Shown here: one piece after another, positions 1 to 9,831 of the stretch | Position numbering within the stretch: position 1 is the stretch's first letter | How the letters are laid out: each line of letters starts with the position of its first letter | From: Bacillota bacterium | Lineage (GTDB): Bacteria; Bacillota; Clostridia; Tissierellales; MES13 | NCBI GenBank assembly: GCA_009711785.1 | Contig: VENA01000069.1 | Location: forward strand, 1 to 64,000 | Length of the DNA: 64,000 nucleotides | Reading direction: 5' to 3' | Notes under the pieces: generated by a model | Seen by the model: the letters and a program-made list of their open reading frames with translations, nothing else | What the model was told of the DNA's origin: nothing | The model's database searches: none | Translations under genes and position numbers: made by a program

Positions 1-133
1 AAATATCGTTAAAGTAATCCATTGGGATATGCTTTGATAGTGAAAGTCTTAGAAAAATTAATTAGTTTTTATATGTTGTAGGTTATTTTAAGTATAAATA
101 ATTGAGAGTATAAAAGAAGTTAATCTACCTAAG

Positions 134-163
134 AACCCCTTGCCTTTAGGCATGGGAGTGTCA
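134..163 (+). mobile_element. Possible IS200/IS605 right-end remnant
   Basis: An imperfect hairpin, CCCTTGCC (137-144) with loop TTTA and GGCATGGG (149-156), is followed by AGTGTCA. Right ends of IS200/IS605-group elements, which also form the 3' end of the TnpB guide RNA, often have this form: a short hairpin with a CTTTAG-like loop followed by a GGAGTGTCA-type end. No tnpA or tnpB is recognisable in the 130 bases to the left, so this is either a remnant or the edge of an element outside the window. The assignment rests on remembered end sequences. Confidence 0.35.
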
Positions 164-604
164 GTAACTACATTAAGTGGTTGTACGTATTATAAGAATT
201 ATCATAAACAGATATATAATGATACTAGTGAAATAATAAAACAAGATGATATATATACTTATAAGGATAGGGTAGGTGAAACGACTAAAAGAGAAGCTAA
301 TATAGAATATGGTACCTTTAATGGTATGGAAACCATATGGAAATTTAAATCGGAAGGAAAAGGCAGTATAACCATTGATTTTAATTCAAAACTTAATAAG
401 GGAAAATTTAAATGTCTTTTGATAAATCCTAAGAATAAAGTAAAAAATATATTTAAGCAAAGTGAGGAAGGATTAATTAATAAAAGTAACTTAAAAATAA
501 ATCTAGAAAAGGGAACATATAGATTAAAGGTAGTCGGAAAAGGTGCAGGAGGAGAAGTAACCTTAAAGATTAAGGATAGTGAAAATGTGATTATAACAAA
601 ATAG
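140..604 (+). CDS. Putative lipoprotein with altered 5' end
   Basis: The product is a 154-residue protein of unknown function. A lipobox-like LSGC lies at about residues 12-15 and would make it a surface lipoprotein. The rest is polar and beta-rich, with a repeated GTYRLKV/GEVTLKI style near the C-terminus. The only starts in frame are TTG at 140 or ATG at 152. Neither has a ribosome-binding site, and both give an N-terminus without the Lys/Arg residues and the 15-20 residue hydrophobic core of a signal peptide. The reading frame enters directly from the hairpin at 137-156, so the original start and signal peptide were probably replaced. The body looks like real coding sequence and a terminator follows at 620-652. 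It may be unexpressed. Confidence 0.5.
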   Translation: MPLGMGVSVTTLSGCTYYKNYHKQIYNDTSEIIKQDDIYTYKDRVGETTKREANIEYGTFNGMETIWKFKSEGKGSITIDFNSKLNKGKFKCLLINPKNKVKNIFKQSEEGLINKSNLKINLEKGTYRLKVVGKGAGGEVTLKIKDSENVIITK

Positions 605-619
605 AGTAATTTTTTATTT

Positions 620-652
620 AGGTTAAAGCAGTAACTGTTTTAACCTATTTTT
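620..652 (+). terminator. Terminator of lipoprotein gene
   Basis: AGGTTAAAGCAG and CTGTTTTAACCT form a stem of about 12 bp with one mismatch and a three-base loop, followed by ATTTTT. Confidence 0.7.
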
Positions 653-788
653 AATTATATAAAAAACTAGTGGTTAATTTGTTAATAAAAATGTTGATAA
701 TTTAAAGTTTTTAATTGGCCTTTGTGGATAACAAACTTATTGATTATTTAGAGTTAATTTGAGACAATTATATAAAGAGGGGTTAAGT

Positions 789-1559
789 ATGGATGATAAT
801 GAAAAAAAAGAAATAAATGAAAACTTAAGTGAAATTGATATTGATTTAGAACAGGAGTTATATAAAAGAAAAAGAAAGATAAGGATTACAGCTATTATAG
901 TTATAATTACTTTTACTCTTTTTCTTTTTAGGCCTTTAATTCAATCATTAAATCTTCCTTCTTTAAATTTTTTAAAAGAATCCCATGACTTATCTAAAGA
1001 TCCTAAGATAAAAAAGTTAAAAGAATCTGTCGTAGAAATTAAACATGATAAAAAAATGGGAACTGGATTTAATATTAGAAATGATGGGCTTATAGTAACT
1101 AATAAACATGTCATTAAGGATGCTGAGTATATTAATATTAATTTTTTAAACGGTAAAAAATACACTGTTAATGATTTTTCTATAGATAAGAGGGTGGATT
1201 TAGCTTTAATAGATATAGATGCTAATAATCTTTCATATTTAAAGTTAGGAGATAGTACTAACTTTAAAAGAAACATGGAAGTTTTAATAATTGGAAATCC
1301 CTTAGGATATGAAAAGGTTGTTAATAAAGCTAAATTACTAAAAAAAGTTAATTATAAAGGGATGCAAAATGAAATATTAATATTAAAGGGACCTATCCAT
1401 AAGGGAAGTAGTGGTAGTCCTGTTTTAAATAAGGAAAGAAAAGTTATAGGAATTGTTTTTGCTACGGGATATATTAAAGGTATAGATGAAAGATTAGGAT
1501 TTGCAATATCTATTAAAGATTTAAAAAAATTCTTAAAAGAAAGGAATAAACTTAACTAA
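789..1559 (+). CDS. Membrane-anchored HtrA/DegP-like serine protease (S1C), no PDZ
   Basis: This is a trypsin-fold serine protease of 256 residues. An acidic cytoplasmic N-terminus (1-28) is followed by a Lys/Arg stretch and one membrane segment at about 31-50, so the protease domain should lie outside the membrane. The triad is visible: His107 in TNKHV, Asp137 in RVDLAL and Ser208 in KGSSGSP. No PDZ domain follows, unlike full-length HtrA, so it is the short form. ATG 789 is chosen because AGAGGGG sits just upstream; an in-frame TTG at 759 has no such site. It is probably monocistronic, between two terminators. A role in envelope protein quality control is inferred from the family. Confidence 0.85.
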   Translation: MDDNEKKEINENLSEIDIDLEQELYKRKRKIRITAIIVIITFTLFLFRPLIQSLNLPSLNFLKESHDLSKDPKIKKLKESVVEIKHDKKMGTGFNIRNDGLIVTNKHVIKDAEYININFLNGKKYTVNDFSIDKRVDLALIDIDANNLSYLKLGDSTNFKRNMEVLIIGNPLGYEKVVNKAKLLKKVNYKGMQNEILILKGPIHKGSSGSPVLNKERKVIGIVFATGYIKGIDERLGFAISIKDLKKFLKERNKLN

Positions 1560-1587
1560 AACATTCAATTTTTTTGGATGTTTTTTT
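1560..1587 (+). terminator. Terminator of protease gene
   Basis: AACATTCAA pairs with TTGGATGTT (one G-T pair) and runs into seven Ts. Confidence 0.75.
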
Positions 1588-1615
1588 ATACTATGGTTTA
1601 TATTTAAACTTAAGA

Positions 1616-1622
1616 TTCGACA
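1616..1622 (-). promoter_or_regulatory. Spo0A box-like site upstream of SLH gene
   Basis: TTCGACA is the reverse complement of TGTCGAA, the core of the Spo0A box. It lies about 107 bp before the SLH protein start, in AT-rich intergenic DNA. Confidence 0.35.
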
Positions 1623-1728
1623 TTTTTTTACAAAATATATGAAGGTAATATGGTACCATCAAAGATATGAAAACGATTATTTAAATGAAAAAAGAATTAA
1701 AATACAATTCATATAAGGAGCGATTAAA

Positions 1729-4269
1729 TTGAAAAGAAAAATAATATTTTTACTTATAATAAGCTTAATAGTTCCATCCTTTACGTCTTTTGCCCAGGGT
1801 GAAGAGGTTACAGAAAATGTAGAAACTACAAAGGATCAAGAATTAATTGAAAGTATAACTAAAAAGATAAATGATTTAGAAAATAAAATATCAAATGGGA
1901 CTAATGATAGCTATGTAAAAAATGAAATCAATAATTTAAGGGATATGGTTAATGATATTAAAGATGATAATAAAAAAGAAGATATGGTTGAAAGGATAGA
2001 AAAAATTTATAATGATTATATAAAATCAAAGATAAATAAGTTAGAAAGTTCTATTAGAGATGCAAATAACTATGGGAGCTTAAAAAGCATAGGCATTTTA
2101 GATGAAATTGATGATATAGATAATTTTATTGAAGATGTAAGAAATAGTAGTGTGAAAAGTTCTTTAAATAAAGAAAATTATAATCTTTATAATTACTACA
2201 TAAAAAGGGCAATAGATCTTTTAGAAAGTAAATTAAAAAAATTAAATGATAGTCAGTATGTGGATGATGATTTTTACTTAGAAGAGATTGAAATTTTAAG
2301 AAAACTTACTGATGATATACAGAATAAAAGTGATAAAGAAGATAGAGACGAGGAACTAGATGATTTGTTTATAGACTATGTTAAACAAAAGATTGATTCG
2401 ATAGAATATAGTCTAAAACATGATGACTTATATGATACTAATACTGGAAAGAAATTATTAGAAGAGACTAAGGATTTAAGGGATTTAGTTAGAGTAAAGG
2501 TAAATAAGATGGAGGATTATTTTAGTAAGAGAGGTTTTGCAAAAGAATTAGATAAGCTTTCAGTAGATGTGGAAATTGCTGTTTATGGTGGGTTTAAAAA
2601 TATTGACATCGATGAAAAAATAAAGGATGTAGAAGTAAAACTAGAAAGAGAAAGATATAGATTAATATTACCTAAATTAAATAAATTTTATAACTATAAA
2701 GTGAGTATAGAAGATAAAACCAATAATATATTTTTTATAAAGGATAAGATAACAAATGATGAGTATATTACTCTTCCTAAAATAACTGAAGTAACAGAAT
2801 GTTTTTATAAAGTAGATATAATAAATGCTGAAACTAAAGATACTTTAGTAACCGATGAAGATGATTTTACTATTGAAGATACTAAAAGACCTGAAATAGA
2901 AAGAATTTATGTTATAGATGAGGAATTATTTATAGACGCCTATGATAATTATGGAATAAAATATTACTATTATAATATAAACGATGAAGGTTTTGATAGA
3001 TCTAGTCATGATGAAATAGACTTAGATGAAATTCCATCGGAAGTAGAGATAAAAGTAAAAGATTTATTTGGTAATGAAACGACAACTAGGGTAAGTGTTG
3101 ATGAGGATAATAAGCTTTATGAGGGGGATTTAACAAATAGAATAGAAGATAAAATTGACGATGAGAGAACTGAAGGCTTTAAAGATATAGATGAACTTGA
3201 TATGGAAAATGTAATATTTTCAGAATTAAATAAAGAAATAGAAATATTTGATGAATTTGATGATTATTTTGAAGATGAATTTGATAAAAGATATGATAAA
3301 GAGGATACTGAATTTGTAGATAGTGATTTTAAAATAGATTCTGATACTAATAGGATTTTAGTTGAAAAAGAAGGTATTTCAGAGACGGAAGTTTATAATG
3401 AAGAAGAGGAAGAAACAAGATATATATATGTAATATCAGCTAAAGATTTTGATATAGAAACGGGTATTGATGAAATTAAAAATAATTTACCTTACTTAAT
3501 CAATGAAGATAGCATAGAGTTTAGTGATTATTTAGAATTTATACCTAAGAAAAAAATTGATAAAGGGGATATAAATACTGACTTTATCGTTATAAAATAT
3601 AAGGATCGATTATACTCTATTGATGATGAAATTAATTTTGATGAATATGAAGATATATATAAGTTTGAAATATATAACTTAGAAACAGAAGAAAAAATAG
3701 TTCATTCTTTAAAACATGTACAGTTTCTAGAAAAAAAAGATGAGTTTTATGATATTAGAGACCATTGGGCTAGAGAGTATATTATGGATATGGCTAAAAA
3801 AGGGATAACAAATGGGTATGAAAATAATACATTTAAACCTAATAATTTTATAACAGTAAAGGAGTTTATAGCATTTTTAGCTAGGGTTTCCATAGATGAA
3901 GACTTTGAGATTGAAAATACATATGATATAAATCTTTATAAGGATGATTGGGCTTATTATGAAGTGAAAAGCGTGTTATCTAAAATCAATTTCGGAAAAC
4001 TTTTAATGTCTGGTTTAACACGTAAGTATGGAAATTATATAACAAGGGAAGAAGTAGCATTTTTAATAGCTAATTATTATGATATGGAATACAGGGCAAG
4101 TAGTAGAGGTTTTGAAGAATTTAAAGATTTAGAAAAAAGTAAATATACTGAGGATTTAAAAAAGCTTATAAACGAAAATATATATAGTGGTTATTCTGAT
4201 AATACAATAAGACCCCTTAATAAAATAACAAGGGCTGAAGCATTAACTATTTTATCAAAATTAAATTAA
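1729..4269 (+). CDS. Acidic S-layer homology (SLH) domain surface protein
   Basis: This 846-residue secreted protein is probably held on the cell wall by three C-terminal SLH repeats (about 672-846). Recognisable SLH pieces are IRDHWAREYI, ITNGYENNTFKPNN, YSDNTIRPLNKITRAEA. The signal peptide is residues 1-22, cleaved near SFA-QG. The middle is unusually rich in Asp and Glu, with predicted helical repeats at 30-300 containing KINDLE/KIDSIE-like units, then beta-rich segments (about 300-450) and a very acidic block around 470-560. The TTG start is preceded by AAGGAG. SLH domains bind pyruvylated wall polymer (family knowledge). The function of the long middle region is unknown. A Spo0A-like site lies upstream. 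Confidence 0.85.
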   Translation: MKRKIIFLLIISLIVPSFTSFAQGEEVTENVETTKDQELIESITKKINDLENKISNGTNDSYVKNEINNLRDMVNDIKDDNKKEDMVERIEKIYNDYIKSKINKLESSIRDANNYGSLKSIGILDEIDDIDNFIEDVRNSSVKSSLNKENYNLYNYYIKRAIDLLESKLKKLNDSQYVDDDFYLEEIEILRKLTDDIQNKSDKEDRDEELDDLFIDYVKQKIDSIEYSLKHDDLYDTNTGKKLLEETKDLRDLVRVKVNKMEDYFSKRGFAKELDKLSVDVEIAVYGGFKNIDIDEKIKDVEVKLERERYRLILPKLNKFYNYKVSIEDKTNNIFFIKDKITNDEYITLPKITEVTECFYKVDIINAETKDTLVTDEDDFTIEDTKRPEIERIYVIDEELFIDAYDNYGIKYYYYNINDEGFDRSSHDEIDLDEIPSEVEIKVKDLFGNETTTRVSVDEDNKLYEGDLTNRIEDKIDDERTEGFKDIDELDMENVIFSELNKEIEIFDEFDDYFEDEFDKRYDKEDTEFVDSDFKIDSDTNRILVEKEGISETEVYNEEEEETRYIYVISAKDFDIETGIDEIKNNLPYLINEDSIEFSDYLEFIPKKKIDKGDINTDFIVIKYKDRLYSIDDEINFDEYEDIYKFEIYNLETEEKIVHSLKHVQFLEKKDEFYDIRDHWAREYIMDMAKKGITNGYENNTFKPNNFITVKEFIAFLARVSIDEDFEIENTYDINLYKDDWAYYEVKSVLSKINFGKLLMSGLTRKYGNYITREEVAFLIANYYDMEYRASSRGFEEFKDLEKSKYTEDLKKLINENIYSGYSDNTIRPLNKITRAEALTILSKLN

Positions 4270-4341
4270 AATTTATATCTTCATAATATCTTCAAAAAAT
4301 GGTTTTATACTTAAGGTAGGAATAAATAAGGAGGAGATATT

Positions 4342-4632
4342 ATGAAAAAGATTTTATCGTTTATATTAGTTGGGAGCTTAGTATTTTCAATGGGTGCTTA
4401 TGCATTTGCAGACTCAACTGATACAGATGTTCCTACATGGTTTTTAGATATGATTGAATGGAGAAAAGGTCAAGTCCAACAAGCAGTTGAAGATGGAGAT
4501 ATACAAAAACAACAGGGCATATATTATAATGAACATTTTGAAGAAATGGAAAAATTTCATAGAGAAAATGACTTTCCAGCCGACTGTGGAAGGGGTTTTA
4601 ATAGAGGTCATGGATATGGTTGGAATAATTAA
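4342..4632 (+). CDS. Small secreted protein, DUF2680-like
   Basis: This 96-residue protein has a clear signal peptide (about 1-23, ending AYAFA-DS), so the mature part is about 73 residues and extracellular. The pattern WFLDMIEWRKGQVQQAV, then an acidic helix and a Gly/His-rich tail with CGRG and GHGYG, resembles small secreted clostridial proteins annotated DUF2680. The ATG is preceded by AAGGAGGAG. It is followed by a strong terminator, and the spacing after the SLH gene (72 bp) allows either co-transcription or its own promoter. The role is unknown, and the DUF assignment is tentative. Confidence 0.7.
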   Translation: MKKILSFILVGSLVFSMGAYAFADSTDTDVPTWFLDMIEWRKGQVQQAVEDGDIQKQQGIYYNEHFEEMEKFHRENDFPADCGRGFNRGHGYGWNN

Positions 4633-4644
4633 AATTTCTTATTA

Positions 4645-4681
4645 AAAAAGCTAGTGAATTTAAATTCACTAGCTTTTTTTT
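4645..4681 (+). terminator. Terminator, near-perfect palindrome
   Basis: AAAGCTAGTGAATTT and AAATTCACTAGCTTT form an uninterrupted stem ending in a T tract; the stem is strong in either direction. Confidence 0.9.
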
Positions 4682-4903
4682 AGAAATATGAAATAGTAGC
4701 CTTAGTCTAATAAGTAATATATAGATATCTAACTTAGGTATTAAAAAAGGAGAAATGAGCATAATAAGAACATACGTTCCTGGGATAAGAATATAATTTA
4801 ACAAGGGAAATTGTATAATTTTTTCAATACAAAGATATTTTAATGTATGATAAAATTAAATATAAACATGGGAACGGATAATAGTGATGAAAAGGAGGAT
4901 GTT

Positions 4904-5248
4904 ATGGAAAAAATTCTAAAACAAATATTAAGTGGATTAAAAGATGTAAAAAAAGATATCACTGAATTTAAAACTGAAATGCATGACTTTAAAGATGAGA
5001 TGATTGAATTTAAAACTGAAACAACAAAACGTTTAGATGAATTAGAAATTGGTCAAAGGGAGAATAGAAATATATTAAGATCCTTAGAACATGCAAGTGA
5101 GGTTAGTAAAGCTCAAAGAGATAGATTTACCCATGATATTAAAGAGATTAAAGGTGATATTAAGGATATGAAAAAAGATATAACGAAGATTGAATTTGTA
5201 GCTTCAAGTAATTGGAATGAAATAATTAAGTTAAAGGCTACAAAATAA
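4904..5248 (+). CDS. Small coiled-coil protein, function unknown
   Basis: The product is 114 residues, almost wholly charged and helical. Near-repeats such as EFKTEMHDFKDEM and EFKTET recur every 11 residues, and later KEIKGDIKDMKKDI, giving a long coiled coil with no membrane segment or enzyme motif. ATG 4904 is chosen because GGAGG lies 5-10 bases upstream; the longer in-frame start at 4847 has no site and would put that GGAGG inside the gene. Similar short proteins are common in clostridia beside signalling genes, but no function can be assigned. It is followed by its own terminator. Confidence 0.7.
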   Translation: MEKILKQILSGLKDVKKDITEFKTEMHDFKDEMIEFKTETTKRLDELEIGQRENRNILRSLEHASEVSKAQRDRFTHDIKEIKGDIKDMKKDITKIEFVASSNWNEIIKLKATK

Positions 5249-5260
5249 AGACTTGATAAA

Positions 5261-5307
5261 GTACCCTATAAAATAGACGATAAAAAGTCTCTATAGGGTA
5301 TTTTTTA
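5261..5307 (+). terminator. Terminator of coiled-coil gene
   Basis: TACCCTATA and TATAGGGTA enclose a loop of about 22 bases and run into TTTTTT. Confidence 0.75.
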
Positions 5308-5575
5308 TTGAAAAAAGTTTTGATGGATATCTAGTATATATTATAAGTTTAGACAACCCTAAAATGTATCTTAATAGAGTAGATATAATAATGAAAAGGA
5401 ATAGTTTTTAAAAAAGGATTTTACAAAATTATATAGAATATAATACTTATAGACACTTTCTTTGAAAATACGACAAAATATATTATATTTAGCATGAAAC
5501 ATAGTAAAGGGGGTAAAGTCTAACTTACTTAAGATAATAAATTAAAAGGGGATTTAAACAGGAGGATTTAGTTAG
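5308..5575. other. Intergenic region before GGDEF-EAL gene
   Basis: The gap between the coiled-coil gene and the GGDEF-EAL gene holds the terminator above and a Spo0A-like site (5469-5477). The rest is AT-rich DNA presumably containing the operon promoter. I see no riboswitch core and no credible small ORF. Confidence 0.6.
5469..5477 (-). promoter_or_regulatory. Spo0A box-like site upstream of GGDEF-EAL gene
   Basis: TACGACAAA is the reverse complement of TTTGTCGTA, one base from the Spo0A box TTTGTCGAA. It lies about 100 bp before the start codon. Confidence 0.3.
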
Positions 5576-7582
5576 ATGGTGACAGATGAACTAAGCTTAA
5601 TAAAGAATACTAGGGAGTTATTTGTTGATAATTTAGAGGCCATATTTGTTATTAGAAAGGAAAAAATAATTAATTGTAATGATTATGCAGTTAATCTTTA
5701 TGGATATGGGAAGAAAGAAGATTTAATAGGATGTAAATTTAATAAGCTCTTAGTCGATAGTGTGGATATTGATATAGATGAAAGGGAAAAGTTTAATTTA
5801 ATACAAAAAAGAAAAAATGGGGAGAATTTCTTTTCTGATACTACAATAATCCCAAATAAAGTAGATGGAATAGATTATTACATAATAATAGTTAGAGACG
5901 TTACAAACATTAAGAAAATTAGGGATATGATAGAAGAAAATAATTTAAGTTATCGGAATTTTTTTAATAAAAACCCAATAGCAATGTTACTTATAGAGTA
6001 TAATACTTTAAAAATTAAAAAAGCAAATAATTCTGCTATTAATTACTATGGATATAGTAAAGGTGAACTTAATACATTCAAACTTAGTGATATAAGCACT
6101 TTAAATGAAAAAAAATTATTAAAGGGACTTAAGGGTCTTAAGAATAATGAAAAGGAAAGTTTACATATAAAACAAAGACTTAAAAATAACTCTATTAGAG
6201 ATACAGAGATATTTTCTATACCCCTTAAACTTAATAATGAAAGATTGTGTTGTATTATGATTAAGGATATTACCAAAGTAAATAAGTTAGAAGAAAGGGT
6301 AAGTTTTTTACAGTATACAGATAGTCTTACTAAATTAAATAATAAAGACTTTTTATTAGAATTATTAGAAGAAAAGCTAAAAAAGAGAATTAATCAAGAA
6401 ATGTACATATTTTTCATAGATTTAGATGATTTTAAGAAAATTAATGATAATTTGGGTTATAAAAATGGAGATTATGTTTTAGAGGAATTTACAAAAAGAT
6501 TAAAAGACTCAGTTAGGGATAATGGTTTTATATCAAGATATGGTGGAGATGAGTTTATAATATTATTAGATAAAAAGGATGCTAATAAGAAATTTAATAA
6601 TATAGTAAGGGATATTTTCTCTTCTATGAAAGAGCCATTTCTTATAGAAGAGAGCTATATTTATATGAATCTAAGTATTGGAGTATCAAAATATCCTAAT
6701 CATGGAAAGGAAGCAATGAATTTAATAAGAAGTGCAGAGGTTGCCATGCATAAAGCAAAGGAAGGGAAAGGAAATAGAGTAGAGATATATACATCTAAGC
6801 TAAATGATAAAATTAGATCAGATTTTATATATGATAGCTACCTAAGATACGCTCTAGAATATAAAGAACTATATTTAACTTATCAGCCTATAATAGATAC
6901 TAAAAGTAGCGAAATAATAGGAGTTGAGGCTTTACTTAGATGGGAAAATGATGACTTAGGAAAAATATCCCCTGCTACCTTTATACCAATAGCCGAGAAA
7001 AATGGAACTATAATAAAAATTGGCAAATGGGTATTAAAAGAGGCTTGTAGACAAAATAAAAGATGGCAAAATCTAGGTTATAAACCTATTTTTATTTCAG
7101 TTAATGTATCAGCTTTGCAACTTAAAGAGAGTAACTTTTATAAAACAGTTAAGGAAATCTTAGATGAAACTAAACTTGATAGTAAATATTTAGAATTAGA
7201 AATTACAGAGAGTGTTTATATGAGTTACTCAGCTAAAATAGATGAAAATTTAAAAAGAATAAATAAATTAGGTGTAAGTTTAGCTATTGATGATTTTGGG
7301 ACAGGTTATTCTTCCTTTTCTAAACTTAGAAAGGAAAGTATAAGTAAATTAAAGATAGATAGATCCTTTGTAGATGATGTTTGTAGCGATACCCATAATA
7401 AAAAAATAACTTCAGCTATAATATCTATGAGTAAAAGTTTACAATTAGAGGTTGTGGCTGAGGGTGTTGAAACTGAAAAGCATTTAAAATATTTAAAGGG
7501 TAAATCCTGTGATATGTATCAAGGGTATCTTTTTAGTAAACCATTAGAGGGAAAATCCTTTGAAAAATATCTAAAAAAATAA
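5576..7582 (+). CDS. PAS-PAS-GGDEF-EAL cyclic-di-GMP enzyme
   Basis: This is a 668-residue soluble protein with no membrane segment. Two PAS domains (about 8-112 and 120-235) are followed by GGDEF (about 245-405) and EAL (about 420-665). The diguanylate cyclase signature GGDEF is intact at 323-327. The phosphodiesterase domain has EALLRW at 451-456 and DDFGTGYSS near 566. Both catalytic halves therefore look competent to make and degrade c-di-GMP. The inhibitory RxxD site, expected at 314-317, reads RDNG, so product inhibition may be lost. The start has AGGAGG nine bases upstream. The next gene, a chemoreceptor, begins 15 bp downstream, so the two form an operon. Confidence 0.93.
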   Translation: MVTDELSLIKNTRELFVDNLEAIFVIRKEKIINCNDYAVNLYGYGKKEDLIGCKFNKLLVDSVDIDIDEREKFNLIQKRKNGENFFSDTTIIPNKVDGIDYYIIIVRDVTNIKKIRDMIEENNLSYRNFFNKNPIAMLLIEYNTLKIKKANNSAINYYGYSKGELNTFKLSDISTLNEKKLLKGLKGLKNNEKESLHIKQRLKNNSIRDTEIFSIPLKLNNERLCCIMIKDITKVNKLEERVSFLQYTDSLTKLNNKDFLLELLEEKLKKRINQEMYIFFIDLDDFKKINDNLGYKNGDYVLEEFTKRLKDSVRDNGFISRYGGDEFIILLDKKDANKKFNNIVRDIFSSMKEPFLIEESYIYMNLSIGVSKYPNHGKEAMNLIRSAEVAMHKAKEGKGNRVEIYTSKLNDKIRSDFIYDSYLRYALEYKELYLTYQPIIDTKSSEIIGVEALLRWENDDLGKISPATFIPIAEKNGTIIKIGKWVLKEACRQNKRWQNLGYKPIFISVNVSALQLKESNFYKTVKEILDETKLDSKYLELEITESVYMSYSAKIDENLKRINKLGVSLAIDDFGTGYSSFSKLRKESISKLKIDRSFVDDVCSDTHNKKITSAIISMSKSLQLEVVAEGVETEKHLKYLKGKSCDMYQGYLFSKPLEGKSFEKYLKK

Positions 7583-7597
7583 AAGGAGGAGTTTAAA

Positions 7598-9697
7598 ATG
7601 GAAAAACATAAGAAAAATAATAAGAGTACTAATTTTTTTAGTAGTATAAGAGTTAAGCTTTTTATAATTATAACTTTAGTTATAGTAATTCCTGTGGCTA
7701 GTATAGGATATTTATCCCATAGGGCAAGTTTTAATGTGTTAGAGGATAAGCTTAAATTAACTTCTAATCAAATGATGAAGGAAGTAACAAGTGGTTTAGA
7801 TGAGTATTTAGAAGGACTAGAAGCCCAGGCATATGTTTTAGGAAATAGTTCTGAAATAGTTAATTTTATAAATCAAGATGAATTAGAGGTAACTACTACA
7901 GAGGAAATAGAAAATGAAGAAGGAGAAAAGGTAATTAAAGAAAAGGTTATTAAAATGCCTGATTATAAGGAATCTGCAATGGAATTACTTAAAAATATAA
8001 ATGAAGGTGATTCCACAATAGCTAATACATATATAGGTACAGCTAAGGGGGATATGCATATATACCCACAACAGGACCTTTCAGATGGCTATGACCCTAG
8101 AGAAAGACCTTGGTATAAAAAGGCTATGAATAATAAGGGTAAAACAGTTTGGACAGATCCTTACATAGATGATTCTTCTAAAAATACAACTGTAACCGTT
8201 GCAAGAACAGTTATGGAAAATGGTGAGGTTAAAGGTGTTATTGGTATAGATGTTTTATTAAATGAATTATCAGATGAAATATCTTCAAAAACAATAGGTA
8301 GAACCGGTTATATATTTATTACTAGTGAAGATGGTAAAATATTATCCCACCCTACAAAGGAGCTTATAGGTACTAAAAAAATAACTGAAGAAAGCTTTTG
8401 GAGTAGTGTTGAAAGCAAAGAAAAGGGATTTGAAGAATATACTTATGAAGGTGAGAAAAAGTTTTTACAATTTAATACTGATGAGAAAACAGGTTGGAAA
8501 ATAGGAGCAACAATGGAAGAAAAAGAACTTATTAAGGATACAAATATTATAAAAAAGTTTGTTTTATATTGTTTATTAGGAGCACTTCTATTAGCTTTAG
8601 TAATATCATTTTTATTAAGTAGATACATAGCAAAGCCATTAAATAAATTAAAAGAGGCCTTTAATAAAGCATCTAATGGAAATTTAAATGTGGAGGCTAA
8701 TGTAAATAGAAATGATGAGTTTAAAGATGCAGCTAATAGCTTTAATGAAATGATAGGTAATATTAAAAATTTAATATTAGATGTTAAAAAAGCATCGGAA
8801 ACTGTATTAGATTCTTCTGATTCTTTAAGTGATGTTACAGAACAAACTACAACAGCTACCAATGAAGTTGCATCAAGTATAGAAGAAATATCTAAAAATG
8901 CCACAGACCAAGCTAAGGATACTGAAGATGGAGCAGCTAAGGTTAATAGTTTAGCAGACGATATAGAAAGAATAGATAAATTAACAGTGGAAATGGATAA
9001 TTCATCGAAAAGTACTAATACCCTTAGTGATAAAGGACTTGATACAGTTAAGTTATTAACTGAAAAATCTAAGGAAAATACCAATGCATCAATGAAAGTT
9101 AATGATATAGTATTAAAGGTTGATGAAAGATCTACAGAAATAAGTAAGATAACAGAAACAATAGGACAAATTGCAGAACAAACTAATTTACTTGCATTAA
9201 ATGCAGCAATAGAAGCAGCAAGAAGTGGAGAAGCAGGTAAAGGGTTCGCAGTTGTGGCTGAAGAGATAAGAACTTTAGCTGAAGAATCTTCAAAATCAGT
9301 TGAAGAAATTAAAAACATAGTTGATGGTATACAAAATGAATCTAAGGAAGCAGTAACTGCAATGGAAGGAGCTAAGGCTGTAGTTAAAGAACAAAATGAA
9401 GCTGTAAATGAAACAGAAAATATATTTAAGGATATATCAGATAATATTAAAGAGCTAACTAATAAAGTAAAAAGTGTTAAAACTAATAGTGAAAATATGA
9501 TAGATAAGAAAAATGAAATAGTTCATGTTATAGAAAATATAACAGCAGCTGCCGAGGAAACTTCAGCAACAACCCAACAAGTTTCAGCATCTAGTGAAGA
9601 ACAATTAGCTACTATGGAAGAAATAGATTCATATGTTAAGGAATTAGAAAACTTAGCAGAGAGCTTAAAGGACTCTACTAATAAATTTAATATTTAA
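7598..9697 (+). CDS. Methyl-accepting chemotaxis protein (Cache-type sensor)
   Basis: This 699-residue transmembrane chemoreceptor has a first membrane segment at about 20-40 and an extracellular double-Cache-like sensor at about 41-315. The sensor contains ERPWYKKAM and WTDPYID, typical of dCache ligand domains. A second membrane segment at 319-342, a HAMP domain and a long signalling coiled coil follow. The CheA/CheW-binding tip is canonical ([15 protein letters not shown] from about 527). The ATG has AAAGGAGGAG upstream. Co-transcription with the c-di-GMP enzyme suggests a shared motility role. The ligand is not predictable beyond the dCache habit of binding amino acids or organic acids. 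A terminator follows. Confidence 0.93.
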   Translation: MEKHKKNNKSTNFFSSIRVKLFIIITLVIVIPVASIGYLSHRASFNVLEDKLKLTSNQMMKEVTSGLDEYLEGLEAQAYVLGNSSEIVNFINQDELEVTTTEEIENEEGEKVIKEKVIKMPDYKESAMELLKNINEGDSTIANTYIGTAKGDMHIYPQQDLSDGYDPRERPWYKKAMNNKGKTVWTDPYIDDSSKNTTVTVARTVMENGEVKGVIGIDVLLNELSDEISSKTIGRTGYIFITSEDGKILSHPTKELIGTKKITEESFWSSVESKEKGFEEYTYEGEKKFLQFNTDEKTGWKIGATMEEKELIKDTNIIKKFVLYCLLGALLLALVISFLLSRYIAKPLNKLKEAFNKASNGNLNVEANVNRNDEFKDAANSFNEMIGNIKNLILDVKKASETVLDSSDSLSDVTEQTTTATNEVASSIEEISKNATDQAKDTEDGAAKVNSLADDIERIDKLTVEMDNSSKSTNTLSDKGLDTVKLLTEKSKENTNASMKVNDIVLKVDERSTEISKITETIGQIAEQTNLLALNAAIEAARSGEAGKGFAVVAEEIRTLAEESSKSVEEIKNIVDGIQNESKEAVTAMEGAKAVVKEQNEAVNETENIFKDISDNIKELTNKVKSVKTNSENMIDKKNEIVHVIENITAAAEETSATTQQVSASSEEQLATMEEIDSYVKELENLAESLKDSTNKFNI

Positions 9698-9705
9698 AAT
9701 TATTA

Positions 9706-9745
9706 TAAAAAGCCACTTAACTTAATAAGTTATGGTGGCTTTTTA
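9706..9745 (+). terminator. Terminator between chemoreceptor and jet operon
   Basis: AAAAGCCAC with inner AACTT, and AAGTT with GTGGCTTTTT, form a long stem. It isolates the following defence operon from the chemotaxis operon. Confidence 0.85.
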
Positions 9746-9831
9746 TTTGTAAAATAAAAGCAAATAATATAAAAAAATATATATGTATGTTAAAATATAG
9801 GTAGTTATAAATATTTTAATTAGGTGATAAT

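Noticed and set aside
4904-5248. DNA-level tandem repeat in the coiled-coil gene
   Set aside because: The repetition is at the protein heptad/11-mer level; the DNA copies are too diverged to be a microsatellite or recombination repeat.
5308-5575. Possible second c-di-GMP riboswitch before the GGDEF-EAL gene
   Set aside because: I looked for the GACGCAAAGCC core and closing stems and found neither.
8443-9318. Long minus-strand ORF (291 codons) opposite the chemoreceptor
   Set aside because: It is the antisense shadow of the repetitive signalling coiled coil, has no ribosome-binding site and a Ser/Leu-rich composition typical of such shadows.
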